This document shows, one piece after another, positions 1-9,060 of a stretch of 64,000 nt of DNA. This DNA is from Cyclospora cayetanensis (lineage: Eukaryota; Apicomplexa; Conoidasida; Eucoccidiorida; Eimeriidae), in contig NW_020312369.1 of assembly GCF_002999335.1 (NCBI RefSeq), forward strand, positions 310,001 to 374,000, written 5' to 3'. Under the pieces are notes generated by a model. It was not told the DNA's origin and did no database searches. It saw only the letters and a list, made by a program, of their open reading frames with translations. The position numbers and the translations under genes are program-made. The first letter of the stretch is position 1; every line of letters starts with the position of its first letter.

Positions 1-360
1 TTTGGGGGGGGGTACATGCGCGTAGTGGGGGATCGCCTCGGAGAATGTATGTGCGTCCTCTCACAGCCTGCGCTGGAAACGCATGGTCACTTCAAAAATC
101 CGGATCTCGATTCCAGTGGTAAGCTTTTTGCCCCTCTTTTTTCTCTCTGTCTGATCTTGGGGCTTTCGCGCATGCCCATTGGTACATTGGGGGAACGCGA
201 TGCAATAGTCAGAAGGGGAGGAGGATGGGGAGGGGCTATGCTGAATGTGTGTTTCTTAATGCGTGCACGAGACGCGGCGTGGGGTCCGAACCTGCATTTC
301 CAGGTGTTTTGACTGTATACCTATGTCTGTGTGTGTTTGTTGGCACGTGCATATGTGTAT

Positions 361-590
361 ATGATTGCGTATGTGTGTGTACATATATATATGTATATAT
401 GATTGTGTACGTGTGTGTACGTATGTATATGTATATATGATTGTGTATGTGTGTGTACGTATATATATGTATATATGATTGTGTACGTGTGTGTACATAT
501 ATAAATGTATATATGATTGTGTATGTGTGTGTACATATATATATGTATATATGATTGTGTACGTGTGTGTACATATATATATATATGTAT
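361..590. repeat. 38-bp minisatellite, about six copies
   Basis: Six head-to-tail units of 38 bp, each beginning ATGATTG and continuing with TGTGTGTGTAC and a TATATGTATAT tail. The units differ by a few substitutions (for example TGCGT, TGTAC or TGTAT after ATGAT). The array is almost pure alternating purine-pyrimidine, a composition that favours Z-DNA. It lies about 110 bp upstream of the likely start codon of the first gene. Long open frames across it on both strands are periodicity artefacts. Confidence 0.85.
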
Positions 591-700
591 GTGTGTATAT
601 TTATGCATGTATATGATTGCTTATGCATGTTTGTGTCTTTGTTTGCGTGGCTTTGTGTGTGCGATGCTTCGGGGTCGGCCCGCTTGCTTCACTGGCAGGC

Positions 701-3097
701 ATGGGAGATCTCCGTTCTCTGATGAAAACTATTTTGAACAGTCTGAGTGCCAGTAAGAGCTCTTCCGCGAAGGAAGCTGCTTCTGCTCAGACGGAGGGCT
801 TCTCCGTGGAAGTGCCTGCGAAGGCGAAGACGCCGACTGCTGGTATTCTGGCAGCGCCTTCCGCAGGTGCAGCAGCCAACAAAAGAGTCGGGAGGAGTAG
901 CAAAGACGAGACAAAGAGCTCAGAGGTGTGCAAGAAAAGCCGTTTCAGCTCCTAGCTGGCAGAGGCTGCGTGGCAGGGGGAAGGATGGACCTTATAGGTA
1001 GCTAGCTGGGGCAAAGCGGTGCGTGCCGAATAGGACGGAAGGGCGGAGACTTGGCCTTTGGCTAGCTGCGCCTCCTCGCGCAGACTGAGGCAGTTGGGGG
1101 GATGGCGTTGGCTAGCTCCCCTTTTTCCAGGCTGCCGCTAGAGCACAAATCGCTCGAGTCATTCAGCTGCGGCGTGTTGTTTAAATGGCCTTTTTCCGAG
1201 AATGCCAAGCTTGGTGTCTCAGGACCGCGCTTCTAGCTGGGGGAAATCCATAGTCGCCTTGACAGAGATACTGGCAAAGGTAATTTCTGAACTCTAGACT
1301 TCCTGCTCTCCTTTGTGTTGATGCCGTACTTTTTGAACCTCAAAGTGTAGATGCCATGAAAAAGGTTTCTCTGAAGCGGTGAACTGGGCACTCCCATGTG
1401 GTCGTGTGTGTCTCGGGTCGGTCCAGACCTCTCCAGGGTTTCAAAACATCATCGAAAAAATGAGTGAACACATCGCTGCCGCCTCGGAGAAGGCATACCT
1501 TGAAGGGGCCCCCAAACCGGGCACGTCAGCTTCGGCGGTTTCCGCAGGGGGCCCCCCCCCGCAGCGACAGGCAGCAGCCGCAGACTCGCGGCAGAAGGAG
1601 AACGCGCGTCTGAATTCTGACGACACGGGAACTCCAAGCTTGCCATCATCCTTCGCAGAAGAGGGGAAAAAAAAGGGGGAGAAGGGGCAGCGAACGCGAC
1701 AGGGTGAGGATCTTCAGGAGACGGGAGGGGGGGGGGCCCCCCCGTCCCCCCATGAAGACGAGCCTCGATCGCCAACGCAATCTTCGGATAAGGCTCCCGA
1801 ACGCCCCAAGAAGAAGCGCAAGGGAGAAGGCGCGTCGAAAAATCAGCTTCCGCAGCCAGGTACGACGTGTGGGCATTTCCAGAAGTGTCTCCTTGTGTGT
1901 CTCTTGTTGTCTGCGGAAAGTTTTTTGGAGGGTGGTAGCCGCGCAGCATGGGGGTGGGGTTGTCAGGGGGAGGAGAAGGCTGGGGTTGGGTGGAGCACAC
2001 ACGGGGAGAAGGGACGGGGCACGTAAATCCTGTGTTGAAAATCTTTGTTGGCTGTTTTGGGGGATGCTGCTGACGATGCTCTCACAGGAGGCATTCAGGC
2101 ATTCGTCGTGATGGGACCGGACGGTGAAGTCTTGAATTTCGGAAGCACTGGAGCTTCTCCGCCTGCAGAAGGTGTGTGCTGCTGCTTCCTCCAAGCTGCC
2201 TGTGTACTGCTGCAGGAGCTCCTCCTATCGCTCTTGTGGCTGCTGTTTTGAAAAGAGCTTGAATTCCCTCGCAGGCTGCCCGGCTGCTGCAGCTGCTGGG
2301 GGAGGGGCCGCTGCTCTTCCTCGACGCATGCTGCCGCGGCGAGCTGCTCGTCTAGTGCACCTGCACATCACCTGTGCTGCATGCGCTGTCTGTGGGGCCC
2401 TGCAGCGTTTGCTGGCATTCCGGAGGCCTTTTCTCGTATGGCTCAGCAACTTGGCCTCCCGATAGATGCTCATGCGGCAGAGAGTCTTCGAGAAGCCCTC
2501 TCGAAGCTAGGAGGCTTCCCCTCCGAGGATGAGGGGGGGGGAGGAGGCAGGCAGCAAGCATTTCTCCCTCAGCAAGAGGCGAGCCAGAGCATTCCGACGA
2601 AGCCACCAAAGGCTCCTCAGGAAGGCCTTTCCTCCGAGAAATCGGCCGTTCACAGTGCCTCTGATCCCGACAAAGGAGGGCACGATGTCGGTCCCCTCGC
2701 CAGCAAGAGCAGCAAGAGCAGCAAGGTTAACAAAAGCAGCAGCAAGGGCAGCAAAAGCAGCGACAGCAGCAGCAAGGGCAGCAAAAGCAGTGACAGCAGC
2801 ACCAAGGGCAGCAAAAGCAGTGACAGCAGCACTAAGGGCAAGAGCGGCGACGTGCCACCCCCCTTCGCCCCTCCAGGGGACGGGGAGACGTTGTTTGAGC
2901 GAGCGATGCAGTTTATGCAAGAGGCGGACTCTTCGGTTGTCTCAGCCCTCATGAGGACTGCTGAAGAGCATGCAAGAAGGCTTTGGGGGGGGGACGTGCA
3001 CACCATACCTCCACCGTCAGTCTTGGCAGACATCCTTAAGTCACTGCCCGTAGAAAGCTCCGAGGGCCCCCAAGAAAAAGATAAAGATGAGCTCTAG
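701..3097 (+). CDS. Hypothetical Ser/Lys-rich protein, four exons
   Basis: I do not recognise this protein. A consistent model joins exons 701-925, 1427-1859, 2088-2171 and 2406-3097. All three introns are GT-AG and reading phase is kept, giving about 477 residues. The start ATG opens MGDLRSLMKTIL. Exon 2 carries a helix-like stretch (FQNIIEKMSEHIAAASEKA) and a classical basic nuclear-localisation-like cluster PKKKRKGE. Exon 3 contains FVVMGPDGEVLNFG. Exon 4 contains a leucine/alanine helix region (FSRMAQQLGLP), then a 10-residue SS-KGSKSSD repeat, then a second helical region (ETLFERAMQFMQEA). The protein ends in KDEL, but with no signal peptide and with a nuclear signal this is probably chance. 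The first intron (926-1426) is long and GC-rich. Exon structure is fairly sure; function is unknown. Confidence 0.55.
2736..2851 (+). repeat. 30-bp in-frame repeat coding SSxKGSKSSD
   Basis: About 3.7 tandem copies of a 30-bp unit inside the last exon of the first gene. They encode a repeated ten-residue Ser/Lys block that is disordered in character. Copies differ mainly at wobble positions (agc/agt, acc/act), so the array is coding and slightly aged rather than a fresh slippage product. Confidence 0.8.
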
Positions 3098-4277
3098 ATT
3101 CGGCGGGAGCTGATACGCAGGCGTAGAATTCCCAAAAGGGGGAGAAAAGCGGAGAAAAAGCCTCACTGGGGTGTCGCTGCGAGATCGAGAGAGGGGCCCC
3201 CTAGAGGAGGGAAGTCCCCGTGCTAGGGGGCCCCCAACAAGCAATTCCTTTGATGCGGGCCCCCTGGTGGGCGCCCTTGCAGTGGCCGCTGCTGTACTGG
3301 AGGGTACAGTTCTAGCGGCAAAAAGTAAAGCTACCCTTTTCAGGGGCAAAACAAACACACGGGGCCCAATAGGGGCCCCCCACAGGCAGCAGATGCATTT
3401 TAGACAGTGTTGGAGAGACTCTGAGGATTTGCGGCGAATGTGGTGTTGCCGTTGGCTCTTGGACGGCCCGTGCAATATTCAACCGCCGAAAGGGGCCCCC
3501 TGGAGGGGTGTACGTATGCAATGACTCTCTGCAGACACTGTCGCCGTGAAGTCCCCTTTGCATGCGGCGGTGCCAGTCCGTTAAAAAAAACTCTCTTTTT
3601 GGGCTTGGGGGGGGCCCCGGGGGGGCCCTTGGAGGTGGCCTAGGGGGCGGGATCCGCGCACACTACGTGGGGTCCCCCCTATAGGGGGTGTAGAGCTGTA
3701 GGGTCCACGCTAGTTGGTACTGCGTAGCTACTTGTGACGGAGGGTAGGTAGAATTGCTTTTCAGTTTGTTTGACAGGGAGCCGTAAACACTCTCAGAGTC
3801 AAGAAGTAGGAAGGGTCCCCGCAAGGATGCCTCGCAACCCCCAATCCCTCCCTAAAGCCACGACGGGCGGGGAGAGGAGGACGAGACAGTGATTGACCCT
3901 TTGCAGCGCATGCATTTTTGTCTGCATGCAAGACTCGTCAAGCGGATTCTAGTGAGTTGCGTGCTGCTGCCCCGGAGGCAGCTGCAGAATTATGCGTATG
4001 AATTATACAGACTTGCAAAACCAGTGACACGTAGGGGGAGAACTGGGGGTGTTGAAGCATGCGTTTGCATGCGTCTTTATCATCGTGCACACACCTTCTA
4101 AAGCATGCTCTACTACTGGGACTCGTTCCGATCCCTCTTTAATGCCCCCAAGAAAAGGTGTATTATCTTCCACTGACTGTGCTGCACAGCCCACAGCTTC
4201 CCAGAGCTGCCAAAACGAAGAGGGCGAGGGCCGGTGCTGCTCGCACCTAAGAATGTGCCGCATTGTGTACCTTTTCG
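3098..4277. other. Intergenic, GGGGCCCC-rich, convergent 3' ends
   Basis: Space between two convergent genes. I see no convincing coding exon. It contains many G-run/C-run palindromes (GGGGCCCC and longer) between about 3190 and 3640. The part from 3700 to 4277 is less GC-rich and probably holds the 3' UTR of the downstream minus-strand AP2 gene. Open frames here read through the palindromes on both strands alike, which argues against coding. Confidence 0.6.
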
Positions 4278-7200
4278 CTAAGCGCAGGAGGCTTTGTTTA
4301 GCTTCCCGTTGGCTGTTGCTGCTGCTGAGCCTTCCTCGAGAGCTGCTGCTCCTGCTGCTGCAGCGTCCTGGAGAGAAGCCTGTTGCTGCAGCCCGACGAC
4401 GCTGGCGGGAGCAACTTTGGGAGCTTCTCCTTCTCTTCCCCTGGCTAACAGCGTTGGCATGTTGCAGGAAGGCGAGGAAGGCGCAACTGCAGCACTCAAC
4501 AAGTGCTTCAACCTTTTGTAATGGGGTTCTGGAGAGGGAGCAAAGGAGGAGGGAGCCGCTGCCGCCGCCGCAGCAGTAGCAGCGGCAACTGCCTGCTGCC
4601 TGCACCGCTTTGCACTGATCCCCTGCGGCGATATCTTGCTGCCATTGCAAGACCCCCCTCCCGCGTGTTGTGAGGGCCCTCCACTCTCCTTAGTGGATGA
4701 TCCCCCCCCTGCCTCCTCCCACATGCTCGCACTTAGAGCTTGAGACGGCCCTGCACAGTTTTCATCCGTCTCTGTCGCGCTCGCTGCGGCAGCAGCAACT
4801 GCGGCTTTGATGGAATCCACGAGGGAGGAGGACCCCCCTACCATGGACTTGTCTAGGGTGCTTCCATCTGCTGCCTCCTCTTCTAGACAAGACTGAATGG
4901 AGCGGGAAAGGATGCACTCGAGAGCTTCATGCATGGCAGGGGCCCCCCCCCCGCCGTGAGGGCCCCCGTCATTCGACCTGCTGCCTTGTCCGGAGGAGGG
5001 GCCCCTGTGGGCGCTGCCTCCCTCCCTCCCTTGGGGAATCAGGGGCCCCTCACCACCCCTCCAAGAGCCGCCATGGCTGCCAGAGCTATCCAGGGGGCTC
5101 TTCGAGACGGCGCTCGCCCCCCCTCGCTGCTTGCCTCCTCCCCTGGCAGAGGACTGGGCTGCTGCCGCCGCAATTCCCGCTGCTGCTGCGGACCGCTCGC
5201 TGTCTCGCTCCGCAAGAAGATTCTCTTTGAATCTCAGAGCGTTCAGTTGTGCCTCCTCCACGCTGCTGAAGTTCTTGATGTAGAACGATTTGCTGTGCTT
5301 GCAGCCGTCGCTAGTCTTCCACTGCGCCATGAAGCGGTTCTGGCTCCTGTCAAAAGTGATACTCCCAGACACGACACGAAGCCGCATCTGCTGCTGCGAG
5401 TGCGAGTGCTGGTGCTGGTGAGGAGGCGAAGGAGAGGGCGAGGGAGGGGGGGGCGCCCACTGAGACTCAGCCCCCTGCAAAGGCGACGGGAGCGCAGGCG
5501 CCTCCGTGCCGTAGCCGCTGCTAGCGCCACTGCTGCTGGTGTTCCGACCCAGACAGCGCAACTCTTCCGCTGCAGCAACACCAACGCCATCCAACCTACG
5601 GGGCCCCCCAGGAGTATTCGGAGCACTTTTCGCCCGCGCACTTGAGGTGCGGGTCCTCCCAGTGGGGCCCCTGCCCATAACTGCCCACTGGCGTACGGGC
5701 ACCCCGCCCCCGTCCACTCGGGTGACTCCTCCTCCTCCCACTCGCTTCGCCTTCGGCTTGCGGGGGGGGGCCCCCCCCCCCGCAGTCGTGGGGCCTGTAC
5801 TGCCACTCCGCAGCTCCTGCAGAAGCGAGAGAGCCTTTAAGGCCTCTTCTCCAGAAAGGCCGCTGTGCGCCGCGTCTCGTGGATCGACTCCAGGGCACAT
5901 GGCACTCCCCCCAAGGGCCCCCAGGAAGCTCTGGGGCCCCCCCCCCCCCCCGCTCTGCCGCAGCAGCAGCGGCTGCTGAAGAGCGGCGAGAGCGTCCTTT
6001 TGGCTCTGGCACATATTCAGCCCGGCGAGGACGCTCTGTATGTCCGTCGCTGCAGCCGAGGCTCCCGCGCACCCCTCTCCCGCAGCCGTCTCCTGCAGCT
6101 GTCTCCTGAACCCAAGAGCCTGCAGTCTCGCCGCCTCCCGACCCCCGTACTTCGCGCAGCTGAAGCTCTTGCTGTGGCTTCGCCCCTGCGACCTCCAAAA
6201 CGCAATCCAGCGGTTGTGCGTCGCGTCGAACGACACATTAGGGCCCCCAGAAGGGGACGGGGGGCCCCCAGGAGGCCCCGAAGAGGAGCAGCACGCCGGC
6301 TCCAAAGGCTCCGCGAAGTTCGAGGCTTCCGGCGAAGACGCCAAGGATCCGAGGGGCCCCCACAGAGAGCTCGCGGCGGGGGAGGCGAGGGGGCCCCCAG
6401 GCTCCTCCTTGAGGGCCCCCAGAGGGGACTCTAGGAGGCCGGAGAGCGAGAAGGCAGCGGGCCCCTTCGCTGCTGCAGCGCCGCTCTGCTGCAGCTGCTG
6501 GGGGGAAAGAGGCGCTCCAGCAGCAGCAGACGCGTAGCCGTCAAGGAGGCAAGGGGCCCCTAGGACCTTCAGAACCGCCGAGGCGGCTGCGATCGCGCCC
6601 GCCTTCTCCGCAGCCGTCGACTGGGCATGCCTCTGCAGACTCAGAGGGGGGGCGCCCCCCGGGGGGGCCCCCCCCTTGGCTGCGGGTGGCAGGGGGGGCC
6701 CACAGACGGGCTCTAGACCGGTGCCTCCCGGGAAGCCTCGCACTGCGTACCCCTCTAAGCCCCCTTCCTGCTCGGAAGATCCAAGAAAGCGGATTGTGGG
6801 GCTGCACAAAAGAGACGGCACGGGAGTTGCAGTCGCGGAGGCTGCTGCTGCATCCGCTCCCCCTTGGCTCCTGGCGACATCCCCCAGGCGTCTGCTGCGG
6901 AGGCCCCCTGCAGCGGCAGCTGCGGCAGCAGCAGCAGCAGCAGGACCCTCGGTTCTTGCTGCGTCTGCAGCCGCAGTTCGCTGGCTAGTGCGAGCAGAAG
7001 GGGCCCCCGGATTCGCTGCCTCGTAGAGTGTCTGCAGCGCAGCAAAGGCCTCTTCGATAGCCTGTGGGGGGGCCCCCCTCAGGAGGGTCAGCGGCCTCTC
7101 GGCTGGCACCACGAGGGCCCCCTCAGTCGCAGCCGCCAGCAGCAACGAAGGGACCGCATGCACAGCGTGCAGCAGCAGTTTCCCCAAGACGACATGCAGG

Positions 7201-8630
7201 TAAACGAATAACTGACGCGAGGCTTTTGCCGCTAAAATAACTCCCTGGTGGTACGCGTACACAGGCGACGCACTTTGCGGAGACGCGGCTCTCCCCCGCT
7301 GCCCAAACGAGGAGTGCAAGACACTTAGAGCCTCCAGCAGCCTGAAGCACATGAGCTGCTGAGCCTCTAAGCCGTCAGGGGGATACCGCATGGTGCCCGC
7401 CTCCGCCGCAGGGGCCCCTAGGGGCCCCTGCGGCGGAGGCGGGCAGACGCCGTTGCCGTTGCCGCTGCTCGCGCTGCCACGAACAAGGCCCTCCAGCGCG
7501 TCGCAGACGCGTGCGGGGGGCCCCTCGCCGTTGTTGCTGTTGCTGCTGTTGCTGTTGCTTCTCGAGATGCCATCCACTGGTCGAGAAGTCTGAAGGAGCG
7601 GTGGCGCTGCCGTTGTTGTTCGCACGAGTGCAGACGGAGGCGATGCGCAGACAAGGTCCAAGGCTCTCAGGAGGGCCTCGCACTTGCTGGCAGTGAGGGG
7701 GCCCCCTCCGCAAACGGCTGGGAGGGCCCCCTGGAAGACGGCGATGTAGGAGCTCAACTCTGCCATGGTCTGCGCCTTCCTGATCTTCACCAAATGAGCG
7801 GCGACGGAGGCAGCGGCGGAAGAGGAGGGCCCCTGGATTGCCCCCTCCTGGGTACTGCTGCTGCATCCCAGTCGGAGCCCCTCCATCAGCTCCGCCAAGA
7901 CTGCCTGCGTCGCCTCGAGAGGGCCCTTCTCGCCGGCGCCGCCCTTGCAGGAAGCAGCGGCAGCGTCGTGGGGAGCAGCAGCAGCTGCTGCAGTGGGAGG
8001 CAGGCCCCCAAGCGGCGTCGACGAGTTCAGAGCCGCCAGAGCCAGCGCCGTGTCTTTCCCGGGAGCCTCCAGCGAAGGCTTCGCCCCGCTGCCGATGGGC
8101 AAAGCCTCCGCTCCCCTTTCCCGCAGAGTGGGAGAGGGGCAGGCGGGCGGCAAAGCCTCGTCTGCCGAGGATGCCGAGGCAGTCCCCTGCGTTTGGCTGC
8201 AGCAGGAGGACGCCCTCCTGTTCGCTGCGGAGTCGGAAGTCGCTGCGTCCGTTCTTAGAGAGGCACTGTCTATGACGAATTGGTTGAGGACCTCCGCAGC
8301 AACAGATCCGAGAAAGGGGCTGTCTACCAGGGAGCCGAAGAGCGAGGGGGGGGGGCGATCCGTGGAGGCGCCTTTCTTCGGGGAATCGTTGCGTGCACTG
8401 CTGACTTCTTCCGAAGAAGGGGGCCCCCCCTCCGCGTCAGCAGCAGCCTTGGGAGAGGAGGACGAGACGCCCACCGTGCAGGGGGAGGAAGAAGCGACAG
8501 TCTCCTTCAGAGTTTCCAGCCACCCCCCCTCCAGCATGGAAGAGGACAACGCCTCCACATTGGCGCTCCCCGCAAAAGCTGCTTTTTCGGCTGCTGCAGC
8601 AGTCTGCTGAGCCTCTTGCTGCTGTGCCAT
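4278..8630 (-). CDS. ApiAP2 transcription factor with two AP2 domains
   Basis: Single uninterrupted frame of 1450 residues starting MAQQQEAQQTAAAAEKA. Two AP2/ERF-type DNA-binding domains are visible: residues about 797-848 (NVSFDATHNRWIAFW, then SHSKSFSCAKYGGREAARLQA) and about 1085-1137 (GSITFDRSQNRFMAQW, then KHSKSFYIKNFSSVEEAQLNA). Both have the strand-strand-strand-helix layout of the apicomplexan family, and the linker between them is about 240 low-complexity residues. An N-terminal helical segment near residues 236-300 (LVKIRKAQTMAELSSYIAVF) resembles the ACDC domain that often accompanies these proteins, but this is from memory of the family and is tentative. The rest is alanine-, glycine-, proline- and serine-rich, with short Ser/Asn and poly-Ala tracts. 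The expected role is sequence-specific transcription control in the nucleus. Target and stage cannot be read from sequence. Long G/C homopolymers (for example near 5761 and 5936) are risk points for sequencing error, but the frame stays open through all of them. Confidence 0.9.
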   Translation of the reverse strand: MAQQQEAQQTAAAAEKAAFAGSANVEALSSSMLEGGWLETLKETVASSSPCTVGVSSSSPKAAADAEGGPPSSEEVSSARNDSPKKGASTDRPPPSLFGSLVDSPFLGSVAAEVLNQFVIDSASLRTDAATSDSAANRRASSCCSQTQGTASASSADEALPPACPSPTLRERGAEALPIGSGAKPSLEAPGKDTALALAALNSSTPLGGLPPTAAAAAAPHDAAAASCKGGAGEKGPLEATQAVLAELMEGLRLGCSSSTQEGAIQGPSSSAAASVAAHLVKIRKAQTMAELSSYIAVFQGALPAVCGGGPLTASKCEALLRALDLVCASPPSALVRTTTAAPPLLQTSRPVDGISRSNSNSSNSNNGEGPPARVCDALEGLVRGSASSGNGNGVCPPPPQGPLGAPAAEAGTMRYPPDGLEAQQLMCFRLLEALSVLHSSFGQRGRAASPQSASPVYAYHQGVILAAKASRQLFVYLHVVLGKLLLHAVHAVPSLLLAAATEGALVVPAERPLTLLRGAPPQAIEEAFAALQTLYEAANPGAPSARTSQRTAAADAARTEGPAAAAAAAAAAAGGLRSRRLGDVARSQGGADAAAASATATPVPSLLCSPTIRFLGSSEQEGGLEGYAVRGFPGGTGLEPVCGPPLPPAAKGGAPPGGAPPLSLQRHAQSTAAEKAGAIAAASAVLKVLGAPCLLDGYASAAAGAPLSPQQLQQSGAAAAKGPAAFSLSGLLESPLGALKEEPGGPLASPAASSLWGPLGSLASSPEASNFAEPLEPACCSSSGPPGGPPSPSGGPNVSFDATHNRWIAFWRSQGRSHSKSFSCAKYGGREAARLQALGFRRQLQETAAGEGCAGASAAATDIQSVLAGLNMCQSQKDALAALQQPLLLRQSGGGGGPQSFLGALGGSAMCPGVDPRDAAHSGLSGEEALKALSLLQELRSGSTGPTTAGGGAPPRKPKAKRVGGGGVTRVDGGGVPVRQWAVMGRGPTGRTRTSSARAKSAPNTPGGPRRLDGVGVAAAEELRCLGRNTSSSGASSGYGTEAPALPSPLQGAESQWAPPPPSPSPSPPHQHQHSHSQQQMRLRVVSGSITFDRSQNRFMAQWKTSDGCKHSKSFYIKNFSSVEEAQLNALRFKENLLAERDSERSAAAAGIAAAAAQSSARGGGKQRGGASAVSKSPLDSSGSHGGSWRGGEGPLIPQGREGGSAHRGPSSGQGSRSNDGGPHGGGGAPAMHEALECILSRSIQSCLEEEAADGSTLDKSMVGGSSSLVDSIKAAVAAAAASATETDENCAGPSQALSASMWEEAGGGSSTKESGGPSQHAGGGSCNGSKISPQGISAKRCRQQAVAAATAAAAAAAPSSFAPSPEPHYKRLKHLLSAAVAPSSPSCNMPTLLARGREGEAPKVAPASVVGLQQQASLQDAAAAGAAALEEGSAAATANGKLNKASCA
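7394..7445. repeat. Perfect 52-bp palindrome in AP2 coding sequence
   Basis: The 52 bases from 7394 to 7445 equal their own reverse complement with no spacer. The centre is TA at 7419/7420, flanked by GGGGCCCC on both sides and by CCGCCGCA/TGCGGCGG arms. It codes for part of a Pro/Gly/Ala linker on the minus strand (around PPPPQGPLGAPAAEAG). A GC-rich perfect palindrome of this length could form a cruciform or a very stable RNA hairpin. Confidence 0.9.
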
Positions 8631-9060
8631 CGTTGCGTGTAGAACGCAGGGGCTGCCGACGACGAGCGGAGCTGCAGCGGAAATCGGAGAGAGAGCAGGC
8701 GCAGAGTGAGGTGCCTGCTAGGCCATTGAGACAAAAGGCTCCCTCAGGAATACAGCCGACGGGGGGCCCCCAGGCTGCTGCGTTGAGTGGACGGGCGGAA
8801 GGGAGAGGGGCCCACCTACGGGCTGTGCGCGTAGAGCGGCTGCAAAGAAGGGGAGATCCCCTCTGCCTGGAGGGGGGACGAGATACGGTTCCTCGTCTGC
8901 AACCATGAATAACGGGATGCGTCCTCGGGGGGCTGGGGCCCCTTCTATTTCTGGAAGACGGGCCAGACGGCAAGCTCCCCCAGGGGTAGCGAGCGGTGCA
9001 GTTGCTGCTGTCTCTGAGGGAGACGGCCGGGGAGTTAGCTTTTAAATCGCATTAAACGAC
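8631..9060 (-). promoter_or_regulatory. Probable 5' UTR/promoter region of the AP2 gene
   Basis: GC-rich sequence upstream of the AP2 start codon, with further GGGGCCCC runs. It then falls sharply in GC content beyond about 9050. No in-frame coding extension is convincing. I see no TATA-like or other defined core element, so the assignment rests on position and base composition only. Confidence 0.35.

Noticed and set aside
236..628. 130-residue minus-strand frame rich in His, Thr, Tyr and Ile
   Set aside because: It is read from the 38-bp minisatellite and merely repeats its period.
3083..3097. C-terminal KDEL as an ER retention signal in the first gene
   Set aside because: The protein has no signal peptide and carries a nuclear-type basic cluster, so the ending is probably coincidence.
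4929..8275. Long plus-strand frames opposite the AP2 gene
   Set aside because: They are antisense shadows produced by GC-rich codons and G/C runs. The minus frame alone holds AP2 domains.
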